From Gammaproteobacteria bacterium (GTDB lineage: Bacteria; Pseudomonadota; Gammaproteobacteria; Pseudomonadales; Pseudohongiellaceae): a DNA stretch of 64,000 nt. Of this stretch, positions 19,072-28,765 are shown one piece after another. The position numbers and the translations under genes were made by a program. The notes beneath the pieces were generated by a model. The model saw only the letters and a list, made by a program, of their open reading frames with translations. It searched no databases and was not told the DNA's origin. Numbering within the stretch: position 1 is the first letter of the stretch; each line of letters starts with the position of its first letter. Location of the stretch: NCBI GenBank assembly GCA_009692305.1, contig SHZK01000002.1, forward strand, positions 62,001 through 126,000, read 5' to 3'.

Positions 19072-19728
19072 CTAGGTGTTTATACGATACCAACCAGCGA
19101 CCGCATAACGATCGCGTTGTGTTGGCAAGACCTCATGGGGAAACTGTTCGCTGAGAAATATTACAAGCGTGGCATAGCCTGGATCTACCTTCACCATTGC
19201 AAGATCTGAGTCAGGAGCAAACAACTGCAACTCGCCGCCCTGCCCCGGCTCCCAACCCTTGTTCAAATACACCACCACGGACAATACGCGATTGCTCTCA
19301 CCCTTGAAGGCATCAACATGCTTGCGGTAGAAATCGCCGGCTTGATAAAACGAGAAATGACTCTCGAAAGAAAATAGTCCGAGAAACAGGTGTTGGTTCA
19401 GATACAGGCGTAAGCGCTCCGCCCAATCCAGCCAGTGCTGGCTGCCCCCATGCTGTTGCTCAATCCAGCAGATTTGATCACGACGCACCAACTGATTGCG
19501 CGTGATGGACGTACCGCGACCGACACCGGCCGCGTGAAACTGCGTAGTGTCCAACTCCGTCAAATAATTCAGCAAACTGCTGCAAATGGCTTCTGGCACT
19601 GCCGCCGGCAGGATGACATAGCCCTGGGTTGCGATGCCTTGCGCGATTGCAGCAAATAGCTCGAGTTCCAGTGCGGAATCCGCTCTGGAAGGGTCGGGCT
19701 GCGGCAAGGGATCAATGACTGTTTGCAT
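19072..19728 (-). CDS. 2OG-Fe(II) oxygenase, SM-20/prolyl 4-hydroxylase type
   Basis: 218 residues from ATG 19728. The double-stranded beta-helix core carries the iron ligands in YRKHVDAF (HxD) and SEQFPHEVLPT (distal H), followed by the 2-oxoglutarate arginine in RDRYAVAGWYR. The intervening RVLSVVVYLNKGWEPGQGGELQLF is typical of the SM-20/PHD-like group. Such enzymes hydroxylate a protein side chain, in pseudomonads for example EF-Tu proline, using O2 and 2-oxoglutarate. It stands alone, convergent with the OPT gene. Residues upstream of 19728 in the same frame look non-coding. Confidence 0.82.
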   Translation of the reverse strand: MQTVIDPLPQPDPSRADSALELELFAAIAQGIATQGYVILPAAVPEAICSSLLNYLTELDTTQFHAAGVGRGTSITRNQLVRRDQICWIEQQHGGSQHWLDWAERLRLYLNQHLFLGLFSFESHFSFYQAGDFYRKHVDAFKGESNRVLSVVVYLNKGWEPGQGGELQLFAPDSDLAMVKVDPGYATLVIFLSEQFPHEVLPTQRDRYAVAGWYRINT

Positions 19729-19893
19729 GTGGAGACTCTGCGGCGATGCTGCTGTGTACCGCAGTTCAATCAGGCAGGCAAGGACAATCAATCAGGCCTG
19801 TTTCGGCCCGCTGATCTGCGGCGATTTGGCTATGGACTTAAGCGGTCTGAACTCTTACTCTTTCGAACAATATTTAACAGCCAGGACATATAA

Positions 19894-20433
19894 ATGAAGC
19901 AGATATTGGCAATGCTGACAGTGGTACTGTCGGTTAATTCAGCGCTGGCAGCGGATAGCGATTTTCCCGGTATCGAAGCGCTGATGAGCACTGCTGAACA
20001 ACGCGCCGCCGGGATTGAAAATCTGACGCCGCAGCAGCTAGAGGCGCTCAATGCCTGGATTGCTCGCTACGCCACAGGCGCAGTGCAGGAAGCGCCTGTA
20101 AATGCACAGACCAACCCATCTCCGGCGCCAGCCCCCGCAGTAGCGACCAATGCAGTCGCTGGCAATACTGTAGCGGCGGCACCGACGGACGATTTCCGCA
20201 CACCAGCTGAGAAAATTGATTTTGTCTCACGCATCGACGGCGAGTTCGCGGGATGGAGTGGACATACGCTCTTCACATTAGAGAATGGCCAGGTGTGGGA
20301 ACAGCGTCGGGGCAGTCGCTGGAAAGTCAGCCTGGACCGACCCGAGGTGCGTATTTACGAAAATTTTATGGGCGCTTTCGAAATGGAAGTGCTGTCAGCA
20401 GGGCGCAGCATCGGCGTGCGCCGAATCCGCTAA
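19894..20433 (+). CDS. Exported hypothetical protein
   Basis: 179 residues with a clean signal peptide (ILAMLTVVLSVNSALAADS). The mature part starts with LMSTAEQRAAGIENLTPQQLE, a short helical motif found at the start of several gammaproteobacterial exported proteins. A Pro/Ala-rich linker (about 66-95) leads to a compact beta domain with FTLENGQVWEQRRGSRWKV and the closing VRRIR. I do not recognise a function; a periplasmic or surface-associated role is all that can be said. The frame is intact and preceded by a 165-bp non-coding region. Confidence 0.65.
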   Translation: MKQILAMLTVVLSVNSALAADSDFPGIEALMSTAEQRAAGIENLTPQQLEALNAWIARYATGAVQEAPVNAQTNPSPAPAPAVATNAVAGNTVAAAPTDDFRTPAEKIDFVSRIDGEFAGWSGHTLFTLENGQVWEQRRGSRWKVSLDRPEVRIYENFMGAFEMEVLSAGRSIGVRRIR

Positions 20434-20565
20434 CGATACTGGAGAGGTACACTCGTACTCATATGCCCGCAGCATTCCAACCGGCGCCAGTGCAGCTGCT
20501 TGCCAAGCGCAATGGACTATGGCGCACCTGTGGGTAGCGACGAATGGTGAATCAAGCGCAATACG

Positions 20566-20880
20566 CTAAACAATGCCTTTAGCTCGTTCCCTGGCATACA
20601 GGTACCCAGGCAGCGCACAGGATAATCCGATACCGAGATTGAGTGCTATAAACAACCAGGGTTGCGGACCCCGTGCTCGTTGCGAGAACATGTAAATCCA
20701 GAACACGAAGGAGCTGATCAGCAAGTCCGCCGTAAAACCACCCGTCGCACCGTTGACGAACAGTGCCTGCACGAATGCAACCAGATCAATACCTTGCGCC
20801 GCCACAAAGTTCGCGTAGAAGACGATCGAAATTATAGCGCCAAGGACTGCCGCAAGCAGATACAGATTCTTCAGACTCAT
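20566..20880 (-). CDS. DUF2834 small membrane protein
   Basis: 104 residues with three transmembrane helices (YLLAAVLGAIISIVFYANF, LLISSFVFWIYMFSQ, LFIALNLGIGLSCALPGYLY). The helix spacing and the FTADLLISSFVFWIYM segment match DUF2834. Its function is unknown. It begins with ATG 20880 and has a GGGAGAGAC-type ribosome-binding sequence just upstream. It is divergent from the ABC pair at 21065. Confidence 0.72.
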   Translation of the reverse strand: MSLKNLYLLAAVLGAIISIVFYANFVAAQGIDLVAFVQALFVNGATGGFTADLLISSFVFWIYMFSQRARGPQPWLFIALNLGIGLSCALPGYLYARERAKGIV

Positions 20881-21004
20881 AGTGTCTCTCCCACGCTAGA
20901 TCACGTGATCAATTGAGATGATGGCTGCAGTGTACGCCAACCGTGGCACGGCGCCATTACCTGTGAGGTAACAACGGGAAAGTTTGTGTATGCAACGTAA
21001 CCTT

Positions 21005-21014
21005 CCCCCCCCCC
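21005..21014. repeat. Homopolymer of ten C
   Basis: A run of ten C lies 51 bp upstream of the ABC ATPase start. Such tracts are prone to slippage in replication and in sequencing. Confidence 0.6.
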
Positions 21015-21064
21015 ACCGAGCAACGTCTACATACCACGTACAGTAAATCAATGGAGAACTCACT

Positions 21065-21787
21065 GTGATCAGACTCGTCAACCTGAGCAAAGTCTATCAG
21101 ACCAGTTACATGGAAACCGTGGCTCTGGACAACATCAATATTCATATTCGCAAGGGCGAGTTCGTCGCGGTGATCGGTCCTTCGGGCTGTGGTAAGTCCA
21201 CTCTGCTCAATCTGGTGGGCATGATCGATACTGCCGCCAGTGGCGAATACTGGTTTGATGGCGTGGAAATCGCCCAGCGATCAGAGAATGAGCTGGTGGA
21301 TCTGCGCAAGAGAAATCTTGGTTTCATCTTTTAGAATTTCAATCTCATCGATGATCTCACTGTCGAAGAAAATGTTGATCTGCCCCTGCTGTATCTCGGC
21401 CTGCCCAGGAAGGAACGTAAACAGAAAGTGGCGAAGGCGCTGGATCTGGTGGGGCTCGGTGCCCGTGCCAGGCACAAGCCAGCCGAACTATCCGGCGGTC
21501 AACAACAGCGCGTTGCCGTAGCACGCTCAGTAGTGGGCGACCCAAAATTAATCCTCGCTGACGAACCCACCGGTAACCTCGATACAAAAAACGGCGACGA
21601 TGTGATGCACATGCTGGCGCTATTGAAAGAACAGGGTGCGACGATTCTGATGGTGACGCACTCCCCGGATCACGGCGCCAAGGCCGATCGCATTATCGAG
21701 ATGCTCGACGGACAAGTCATCAAAGGATCCTCTGCGGATACTGTGATCGCACTCAACAAGAAACAAACTGCGACTGCCCGATCCTGA
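21065..21787 (+). pseudogene. MacB/LolD-type ABC ATPase with amber codon at the Q-loop
   Basis: The frame encodes a complete 240-residue ATPase except for one codon. Walker A GPSGCGKST (about residue 39), signature LSGGQQQR, Walker B LILADEPTGNLD and H-loop VTHS are all intact. At 21332-21334 the codon is TAG where relatives read the Q-loop glutamine (GFIF-stop-NFNLIDDLT), which is what a single CAG-to-TAG transition would give. Without suppression only 89 residues are made. The partner permease follows after 25 bp and is intact. Relatives export lipoproteins, peptides or macrolides. Whether this is a true nonsense mutation or a base-call error is undecided. Confidence 0.78.
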
Positions 21788-21812
21788 TTATTGCTCAACA
21801 ACGGAACTCATC

Positions 21813-24308
21813 ATGTTTACACATTTCGCCAGAATGGCATTCAAAGCTTTGCGTCGGTTCAAACTGCACTCCGTGATCAGCTTGCTCAGTCTCACCTTCG
21901 GATTTCTGTGTTTCATCTCCGCAGTATTGCTGTCGAATTATGTGGACATTTTTGATCAGCATTTTCCTAACTCTGAACGAATCTACAATCTGGTCATTCG
22001 CAGCGACGGCCGCACCGTGCCTGACCAGTTTCCTATTGTGCATAGTCCGGCAGCGGGATACTTGCGCAGCGCATTTCCGGAGATTCCCAATATCGTCAAA
22101 GCAAGTAGCGCTTTCCCGCATGATGTGACCATTGCCGGTCGGGCACAATCACTGGCCGTACGCTATATCGAGCCGCGCTTATTCGATATTTTCCCTATGG
22201 AAACTCTCTATGGGCTCGCACCGGGCGAAGACCTGCCGCCGAATTCAGTCATGATCACTGAAGCGGCGGCGCTCAAGGCGTTCAATCGAACCGATGTGGT
22301 GGGCGAGCGCTTGCTGATTGCCAATCGCCACGATGTGGTAATCGCGGGTGTCGCGAAGAAAACCGAATACCCTTCGCATCTGGTGTCCTCAATTGCAATG
22401 TTCAATACCGAATTATTCGTTCCGGATCAATTGCTGGAAAACACTCAGCGCGATCAAATCGCAGCTGCTGGCGGTGATCCGGATGCTGATCGATGGGGCA
22501 ATCAATCCGACTACGTCTATCTTGAAATTCCGGATGCGTTGCCTTTTGACGTGGATGAATTCAATAGCAGGCTGTTTCAGTTTTCCAAAACAACTGTGCC
22601 GGAAGAGCAATCTACAGGCATGTTCTATGAATTGCTGCCGGTGAATCGCTTGATGACTGCCCAATTTGCTCTGTTGACCGGCGGTTTTGATCTCACTGAT
22701 ATTCTGGTTGTCGCCAGCGCCCTGGTATTGATGATCGGCTGTCTGAACTACTCCAACCTGGTTATTGCCCAATTGTCGTTGCGCAGCCAGGAAATCGGCG
22801 TGCAGAAAATCCTCGGGGCCAAGCGTGGCTTGCTGCTACTGCAATACAGTTTCGAGAGTCTGCTTTTTGTTGGACTGACCTTGTGCCTGACAATGTTTAT
22901 TGTCTTTTTAGCGCTGGCCAGGCTCGGCAGCGCCGGCGTAACCGGTGTCAGTCCCATGATGCTGTTAAATCCATCACTTTGGCTCTATATCCTGGCGGTG
23001 TCGGTACTGATAGTGATTATTGCAGGCAGCTATCCCGCCCTGCCCACTGCGACAGTACCGGTGGTCACCATGTTACGACCCAAAGGCCCCAGCGGCTATT
23101 CCGAACGCCTGCGTGCGCTGATGGTAGGTTTGCAATTTTTTGTCTCTGGTACGCTCATGATATTGGCTCTGGTTATGTACGCGCAGAATGGTGCCATGAC
23201 CAGTCAGCTTGATGGCACTACCGCCGATCCAAAGATTGCGATTTTCACCCCGGTGGATACCTACACTGTCGACCGCGAATTGCTCATTACCGAGTTGAAA
23301 CAACACCCATCCATACTTTCAGTCACCCAGGTTGATGTCCTGCCCTGGGAAATCAGCAGCTCCGGAACCGGTATGCGGCGCACGCGGGAAACCGTCGAGG
23401 AGGCAATCCAGATAAGTTACCACGACGTGGGTTACACATATCTGGAGACGCTGGGCATTCCTCTGCTCGGTGGGCGTGACTTCAGTCGTGATCGCGCCAA
23501 TGATCTGTTACCGCCCTTCAATCAGGTTGCGCCAGGAAGTGGCCCCTATTCAATACTTATAGATGACCAGATGGCGCAATCACTGGGTTGGGCCAATGCG
23601 ATCGAGGCACTGGGTCAGAGTGTATTTCGTCACATCGAGCCACCGACTGTACCGGAAGCAATGGTGGTCGAATTTACCATCATAGGCGCCGTGGGCGAGC
23701 TACCATATCAATTTATAGATTTCAGCATGTTCGGATCACGGGGCAATATGTACTTCCTGCGCCCACACAGTGCAGGCAATTTGCTGGTGCGTGTCGCTCG
23801 TGAAAACCTGAATGATGGCATGGTTCACATTGATGAAACATGGACGCGTTTAATGCCTACGATTTCATTGAAGCGAAGATTTATTGATGAATTGTTTTTC
23901 GATACCTACACGATCTTTCTGACAATCAGCACTTCAATCAGCACACTCTCTATCGTCGGCTTTCTCATTGCCAGAATAGGTCTGTTAGGCAACGCCACAT
24001 TTATTACCAATATCCGGCAGAAGAAAGTGGGCATTCGCAAGGTGATGGGCGCGAGCAGCAAGAAACTGCTGGCGATGTTGCTGATTGATTTCGCCAAGCC
24101 CATCATGATCGCGAATGCGATTGCCTGGCCGCTGGGCTATGTCATTGGTACTGGCTACACAAGCCTGTTCGCTGCGCGTGCGGAGGTTACCATCGTGCCA
24201 TTCCTGGTGAGCTTTCTGCTGTCCGTGCTGATCGCCTTCGCAGCCGTACTGTCGCAATCCTGGAAGAGCGCGCGCGTGCGCCCGGCGCAGGTTTTACGGT
24301 ACGAATAA
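21813..24308 (+). CDS. FtsX/MacB-like ABC transporter permease
   Basis: 831 residues with the double-unit architecture of FtsX-domain permeases. An N-terminal helix (ISLLSLTFGFLCFISAVLLS), a large periplasmic MacB-PCD domain and a three-helix FtsX bundle (about 285-420) are followed by a second periplasmic domain and a last FtsX bundle (about 690-831) ending SWKSARVRPAQVLRYE. The EIGVQKILGAKRG and KVGIRKVMGASSK coupling motifs are present in both halves. It would act with the ATPase at 21065, from which it is separated by 25 bp; that ATPase is interrupted. The substrate is unknown. ATG 21813 follows a weak GGAACTC site. Confidence 0.83.
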   Translation: MFTHFARMAFKALRRFKLHSVISLLSLTFGFLCFISAVLLSNYVDIFDQHFPNSERIYNLVIRSDGRTVPDQFPIVHSPAAGYLRSAFPEIPNIVKASSAFPHDVTIAGRAQSLAVRYIEPRLFDIFPMETLYGLAPGEDLPPNSVMITEAAALKAFNRTDVVGERLLIANRHDVVIAGVAKKTEYPSHLVSSIAMFNTELFVPDQLLENTQRDQIAAAGGDPDADRWGNQSDYVYLEIPDALPFDVDEFNSRLFQFSKTTVPEEQSTGMFYELLPVNRLMTAQFALLTGGFDLTDILVVASALVLMIGCLNYSNLVIAQLSLRSQEIGVQKILGAKRGLLLLQYSFESLLFVGLTLCLTMFIVFLALARLGSAGVTGVSPMMLLNPSLWLYILAVSVLIVIIAGSYPALPTATVPVVTMLRPKGPSGYSERLRALMVGLQFFVSGTLMILALVMYAQNGAMTSQLDGTTADPKIAIFTPVDTYTVDRELLITELKQHPSILSVTQVDVLPWEISSSGTGMRRTRETVEEAIQISYHDVGYTYLETLGIPLLGGRDFSRDRANDLLPPFNQVAPGSGPYSILIDDQMAQSLGWANAIEALGQSVFRHIEPPTVPEAMVVEFTIIGAVGELPYQFIDFSMFGSRGNMYFLRPHSAGNLLVRVARENLNDGMVHIDETWTRLMPTISLKRRFIDELFFDTYTIFLTISTSISTLSIVGFLIARIGLLGNATFITNIRQKKVGIRKVMGASSKKLLAMLLIDFAKPIMIANAIAWPLGYVIGTGYTSLFAARAEVTIVPFLVSFLLSVLIAFAAVLSQSWKSARVRPAQVLRYE

Positions 24309-24320
24309 CTGTTTGATAAA

Positions 24321-26021
24321 TTAAAACGCCCCCTGCTGCATTAAGGTAGTGGCATAGTCTGCGGCTCGCGCGCTGAATGCCATGTAGGTCAGGGATGGGT
24401 TCTGGCAGGCGGAAGAAGTCATGAACGAGCCATCGGTAATGAACAGGTTTGGTACATCATGGGCCTGACACCAACCATTCAGCACCGAGGTCGCCGGGTC
24501 TCGACCCATGCGCGCACTGCCCATTTCATGAATGCGGTTGCCGGGTTTGCTGAGGTCGGAACCGCTGGAGGTAATGCCGGTACAACCTGCCGCCTGCAGC
24601 ATGGCGACAGCATCCTTGCGCGCTTCTGCTTGCATGCGGATTTCGTTCTCGCCATAGGTGACATGGAATAACGCCAGTGGATTGCCCCACTTGTCGCGTC
24701 TTGTGCGATGCAAGGTGACGCGGTTCTCCGGATTCGGCAATTGTTCGCCGAACGCGAGAATATTGAAACGCCAGGGACCGGTGCCGCGATGTGACTCCTT
24801 GAACTGACGGCCGATACCGGCAATCTGTCCGCCGGCATTGCCCAGTGGACTGGAGCCGCCTTGGAAACCGAAGCCGCGGGTATAGGGCTTGTCGTTTTCG
24901 GTGACGTTGGCATAGCGCGGAATATAAATACCACCACTGGGTCGGCGTCCATAGACGATCTGGTTCTCGAATCCACTGAGCATCCCTGCCGCACCACCAC
25001 TGCTGACATGATCCATCAGATTACGCCCGACCTGATCGGAGCTGTTCACCAGACCGTTCGGATACTTTTCCGATGTTGATTGCAACAAGATCATGGCTGA
25101 AGCGATCGCCGATGCGTTGAGGAAAAGCACGCGTGCGGTATAGGTGCGGGTTGCATTCGTCTCCGCATCGATCACCCTCACACCGGTTACACGGTTACTG
25201 ACGGCGTCATATTCGAGCGACTGTACAATCGCGTTGTGCACCATGGTTAAATTGCCGGTGCGTTGCGCGGCTGGCAGCGTCGCATTGAGTGACGAAAAAT
25301 ACGCTTTAAAGGTACATCCGCGATGACACTGATTGCGGGCCTGACAATTGCTGCGCCCCAGTTCACGCTGTTCGGCGGTGGCGTCAGTCAGGTGTGCGAC
25401 ACGAGCAGGAATGACCTTGCGTCCCTGAAACGTGGTTTCGATACGCGCCTTCACAGACTTCTCGGCATCGGTTAACTCGAATGCAGGCTGGAAGACACTG
25501 TCGGGCAACTGCGGCAGATTTTCCATGCTACCGGCGATGCCGATAAAAGTTTCCACTTTCTCATACCAGGGTTTGATGTCGGCATAGCGCACCGGCCAGT
25601 CCACCGCAACGTTCTCTTTCTGATTTGCCTCGAAGTCGTAATCGCTGAGACGATATACCTGGCGTGACCACATGATGGAGCGTCCAGCCGTGTGATAGCC
25701 GCGCAGCCAGTCATAGCTTGTGCCAGGCGCTTCCTCATAGGGATGCTCGTCATCTTTCACCCAGAAATGTTTGGTGGATTCTTTGATAGCGTACGCCACA
25801 CCGCCATATTGTTTTGGATAGTGCTCGGCAATTTCAGCTTGTGCCACGTTGTCCAGGTTCGGAGACTGCCAGGGTGGCAGTTGATCGGTGTAGTCCCGTT
25901 CCGGAATAATTTCAGGACCGCGTTCCAGCACCAGCACTTTCCAGCCGCGCTCGGTCAACTCCTTTGCAGACATGCCACCACTCATGCCTGAGCCCACTAC
26001 GATTGCATCGAAATCTGCCAC
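24321..26021 (-). CDS. GMC-family oxidoreductase (gluconate/glucoside 3-dehydrogenase type)
   Basis: 566 residues. The FAD-binding start VVGSGMSGGMSAKELTERG (GxGxxG), a cysteine-containing RSNCQARNQCHRGCTFKAYF segment and the C-terminal HEMGSARMG / CQNPSLTYMAFSARAAD signature place it with gluconate 2-dehydrogenase, fructose dehydrogenase and glucose 3-dehydrogenase large subunits. It would oxidise a sugar or cyclitol hydroxyl and pass electrons to the respiratory chain. It starts with GTG 26021 behind GAGAGG (complement of 30-35 in 26030-26035). No signal peptide is visible; export is probably with the Tat/lipoprotein partner encoded 79 bp upstream. It is the last gene of the operon. Confidence 0.87.
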   Translation of the reverse strand: MADFDAIVVGSGMSGGMSAKELTERGWKVLVLERGPEIIPERDYTDQLPPWQSPNLDNVAQAEIAEHYPKQYGGVAYAIKESTKHFWVKDDEHPYEEAPGTSYDWLRGYHTAGRSIMWSRQVYRLSDYDFEANQKENVAVDWPVRYADIKPWYEKVETFIGIAGSMENLPQLPDSVFQPAFELTDAEKSVKARIETTFQGRKVIPARVAHLTDATAEQRELGRSNCQARNQCHRGCTFKAYFSSLNATLPAAQRTGNLTMVHNAIVQSLEYDAVSNRVTGVRVIDAETNATRTYTARVLFLNASAIASAMILLQSTSEKYPNGLVNSSDQVGRNLMDHVSSGGAAGMLSGFENQIVYGRRPSGGIYIPRYANVTENDKPYTRGFGFQGGSSPLGNAGGQIAGIGRQFKESHRGTGPWRFNILAFGEQLPNPENRVTLHRTRRDKWGNPLALFHVTYGENEIRMQAEARKDAVAMLQAAGCTGITSSGSDLSKPGNRIHEMGSARMGRDPATSVLNGWCQAHDVPNLFITDGSFMTSSACQNPSLTYMAFSARAADYATTLMQQGAF

Positions 26022-26100
26022 GGTTATTTCCTCTCTCTCATTTCAGCTTGCTGAAATTATTGTGCTTTTGCTGTCAGGCTTATTCCTGTTAACACCACGC

Positions 26101-26634
26101 TTACCGGATTTCCACACTGGCGTCCCAGCGCCCAGGCACTGCTACCCATTTCAATTCCTGCACGGCGCCGGGTTCGGTGGCGAAATAACTCTGGGTGATA
26201 TAGCCCTTGCAGCTGCGATAGCCCTGCAAGCTGCTGTCGCCATTGAATGCGGCGGTGTCGAGAGCAATCAAGGCAACTTCGGCATCGCCGTCCGCTGCCT
26301 GCACAAAGTCGCCATTTACAGCGGCGTTCAAGCGTTCATCCACCAGCGCCAGTGCGCGCCGATGTGTTCGCTGTGTGTCGGCGCTCGCCCAATCTGCCAT
26401 AAGGCTATCTATGTAACCCGGTACGTTGACATCCACTGCTCCCGGAGTTTCGGTGCGCGGAATAATCAGATCGCTCAGTCTGGTGACCAGCACCAATTCC
26501 CGGTCTGTATAGAAGCGGCTGGTCGCCCCCGACGGTGTTGAAACTACCGAGGCCACTCCGCCACAGGCGCTGAGCAAGCTGGCGCCGCCGAGGGATACGA
26601 TCAGTCCCTGTAAAACTTCGCGTCTGGTGTGCAT
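26101..26634 (-). CDS. Gluconate 2-dehydrogenase subunit 3 family protein
   Basis: 177 residues from ATG 26634. The N-terminus MHTRREVLQGLIVSLGGAS with LLSACGG combines a twin-arginine-like motif and a lipobox-like cysteine. The mature part contains LVTRLSDLIIPRTETPGAVDVNVPGYIDSL, the hallmark of the hitch-hiker subunit of gluconate and glucose 3-dehydrogenases. The subunit escorts the FAD-containing GMC subunit across the membrane and stabilises it. It lies directly before the GMC gene, as in known dehydrogenase operons. The usual dihaem cytochrome c third subunit is absent here. Confidence 0.85.
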   Translation of the reverse strand: MHTRREVLQGLIVSLGGASLLSACGGVASVVSTPSGATSRFYTDRELVLVTRLSDLIIPRTETPGAVDVNVPGYIDSLMADWASADTQRTHRRALALVDERLNAAVNGDFVQAADGDAEVALIALDTAAFNGDSSLQGYRSCKGYITQSYFATEPGAVQELKWVAVPGRWDASVEIR

Positions 26635-26677
26635 GGTTTTTGTCCCTGGATCCTGTTCGGTGAAGTGCGGGTGCAAC

Positions 26678-27526
26678 CTAGAAACGCAAGTTGCGCACTG
26701 TGTAAATGCTGTAAGCGACCGACACGAGTCCATTGCCGGGGTTGTCGTGTTCGATGAAATAATGTTCGAAGCCGCCAGTATCGACACGACTGAACAATTC
26801 CGCAAATTTGATCGTGCCTCGCCCTACATCTACCATACGGCCCTGCGCGTCCCGGTCTTTCACGTGCAACATGGCGAAACGACCTGGATATTTATTGATG
26901 TATTCTACCGGATCGACACCGGCAGTGACTATCCAGAATAAATCCAGCTCCATGGCAACCAGTTCCGGATCTGTCTCTTCCATGAGAATGTCATAGGGTC
27001 GTTGCCCCTCAACGATGGCAAACTCGAAGTCGTGATTGTGATAGCCCATCTTCAAGCCTGCTGCCTTGCAGGTTTCCCCCGCCCGGTTGAGTGTCTCGGC
27101 ATGGCGGTGATAGTCCGCAAGAGTACGTTCATTGCCCGGCAGTGATGGTACGACGATATATTTCTGGCCGAGTGTCTGGGCCGCCTCGATCTCACCGGCG
27201 AGATTGTCGCGAATCGCTTGCAGCTGAATGTGTGCAGCAGGGGAAGTGAGTCCATTGGCATCCAGCATACTGCGCACCTGACCAGGGCTATTTCTCATAT
27301 AACCAGCGAATTCCATTTCCTTGAAGCCCAGTTCGGCGACGCGGGCCAGGGTACCGGCGAAATCGCGGCTCATCTCATTGCGCAACGAGTACAGTTGCAG
27401 GCCGACGCTGGCAACCCTTCGCGATTGTGCGGAGCTCACGCTCCATGGAACTGTTGTTGCCAAACCTAATGTGGCTGTGGATTGCAAAAAATTGCGTCGG
27501 CTGTGCTTGTTCAGTATGTCACTCAC
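26678..27526 (-). CDS. Exported sugar phosphate isomerase/epimerase-like TIM barrel
   Basis: 282 residues. A Tat signal HSRRNFLQSTATLGLATTV is followed by a xylose-isomerase-like TIM barrel: GLQLYSLRNEM, the metal ligands in MGYHNHDFEF and MELDLFWIVTAG, then MLHVKDRDAQG and HYFIEHDNPG. These barrels isomerise or epimerise sugars, or cleave 3-keto-glycosides, with a divalent metal. Export to the periplasm puts it beside the GMC dehydrogenase, so it could act on the oxidised product there. It overlaps no neighbour; gaps are 43 and 78 bp in the same-strand operon. Confidence 0.86.
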   Translation of the reverse strand: MSDILNKHSRRNFLQSTATLGLATTVPWSVSSAQSRRVASVGLQLYSLRNEMSRDFAGTLARVAELGFKEMEFAGYMRNSPGQVRSMLDANGLTSPAAHIQLQAIRDNLAGEIEAAQTLGQKYIVVPSLPGNERTLADYHRHAETLNRAGETCKAAGLKMGYHNHDFEFAIVEGQRPYDILMEETDPELVAMELDLFWIVTAGVDPVEYINKYPGRFAMLHVKDRDAQGRMVDVGRGTIKFAELFSRVDTGGFEHYFIEHDNPGNGLVSVAYSIYTVRNLRF

Positions 27527-27604
27527 ATTAAATTTCCTTTATTTTTTGTCAGTTGCTGCATTCACGTTATATGGTTGCAGTTACCGCCAGCGATTCAACT
27601 GGGT

Positions 27605-28765
27605 TTACTCCAGACTTTGCCAGATGCTGCCGGTTCTGGATGATGCTACTACTTTTTCAATAAATTTTACGCCGCGCACGCCGTCGGCCAGTGTTGGTAA
27701 TAACGTGGCTGGTGCGGGCGTGCCGCTGCGGCGTGCTTGCACGCAGTCGGCGAATTCCTTGTAGAGATTGGCAAAACCTTCCAGAAAGCCTTCCGGGTGG
27801 CCGGCGGGAAGGCGGGTGGCGAATTGCGCGTTGGCGCCAATTCCGGAACTGCCGCGGGTAAGCTTTTTGAGAGGCGCTGCGATTGGTTTAAAAAGTAGTA
27901 CGTTGGGGTCTTCCTGAAACCATTCCAGGCCGGCCTTTTCGCCGTAGATCCGAAGGCGCAAGCCGTTTTCGTGACCACTGGCGACCTGACTCGCCCACAA
28001 GGTGCCGCGGGCACCGTTGTCGAAGCGCAGGAGTACGTGGGCGTTATCATCCAGTTTGCGGCCGGGAACGAAGCTGTGCAGGTCGGCCAACAGGCTGGTG
28101 CAATTAAGTCCGCTGACGAATTCGGCGAGATGAAAGGCGTGACTGCCGATGTCGCCGATGCTGCCGCCTGCACCAGCCTGGGCTGGGTCGGTGCGCCAAG
28201 TGGCCTGTTTCTGGCCCTTCGCTTCGATATTGCTGGCGAGCCAATCCTGCGGATACTCAACTTGCACCAAGCGTATTTCGCCGAGTGCGTCAGCGGCGAT
28301 CAGGTCGCGTGCCTCACGTACCATGGGGTAGCCGCTGTAGTTATAGGTGACAGCGAACAGCAGGCCGCTGTCCTGCGCCAACTTCTGCAAGGCTTCCGCG
28401 TCGGCCAGGGTCGATGTCAGAGGTTTATCGCAGATGACATGGATGCCGGCTGCCAACATCGCTTTCGCGACCGGAAAATGCCGGTGATTGGGAGTGACGA
28501 TGACGCAGGCCTCGATGCCGTCCTTGAGCTTCGCTTCTCGCACCGCCATGTTTTCGAAATCGCTATAGCTGCGCTTGCTGTCGATGCCGAGGGCGTCCGC
28601 TGAGGCGAGTGCGCGCTGGTTGTCGCTGCTGAGTGCGCCCGCCACCAGTTCGAAGCGGTTATCCAGTCGCGCCGCGATGCGGTGCACTTCACCAATAAAC
28701 GCACCCTGCCCGCCGCCTACCATACCCAGGCGAATCTTGTGCGGTACCTGGTTGGTGCCAGCCAT
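27605..28765 (-). CDS. Gfo/Idh/MocA-family oxidoreductase
   Basis: 386 residues, cytoplasmic. The Rossmann fold starts LGMVGGGQGAFIGEVHR (GxGGxx type) and continues with the CDKPLTSTLADAE motif containing the catalytic-site lysine. The C-terminal alpha/beta domain has GSIGDIGSHAFHLAEFVSG, where the D…H pair is typical of MocA/inositol-dehydrogenase relatives. The reaction is NAD(P)-dependent oxidation or reduction of a sugar or cyclitol hydroxyl. Its start shares 1 bp with the stop of the upstream isomerase (TGATG), indicating translational coupling. Confidence 0.88.
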   Translation of the reverse strand: MAGTNQVPHKIRLGMVGGGQGAFIGEVHRIAARLDNRFELVAGALSSDNQRALASADALGIDSKRSYSDFENMAVREAKLKDGIEACVIVTPNHRHFPVAKAMLAAGIHVICDKPLTSTLADAEALQKLAQDSGLLFAVTYNYSGYPMVREARDLIAADALGEIRLVQVEYPQDWLASNIEAKGQKQATWRTDPAQAGAGGSIGDIGSHAFHLAEFVSGLNCTSLLADLHSFVPGRKLDDNAHVLLRFDNGARGTLWASQVASGHENGLRLRIYGEKAGLEWFQEDPNVLLFKPIAAPLKKLTRGSSGIGANAQFATRLPAGHPEGFLEGFANLYKEFADCVQARRSGTPAPATLLPTLADGVRGVKFIEKVVASSRTGSIWQSLE

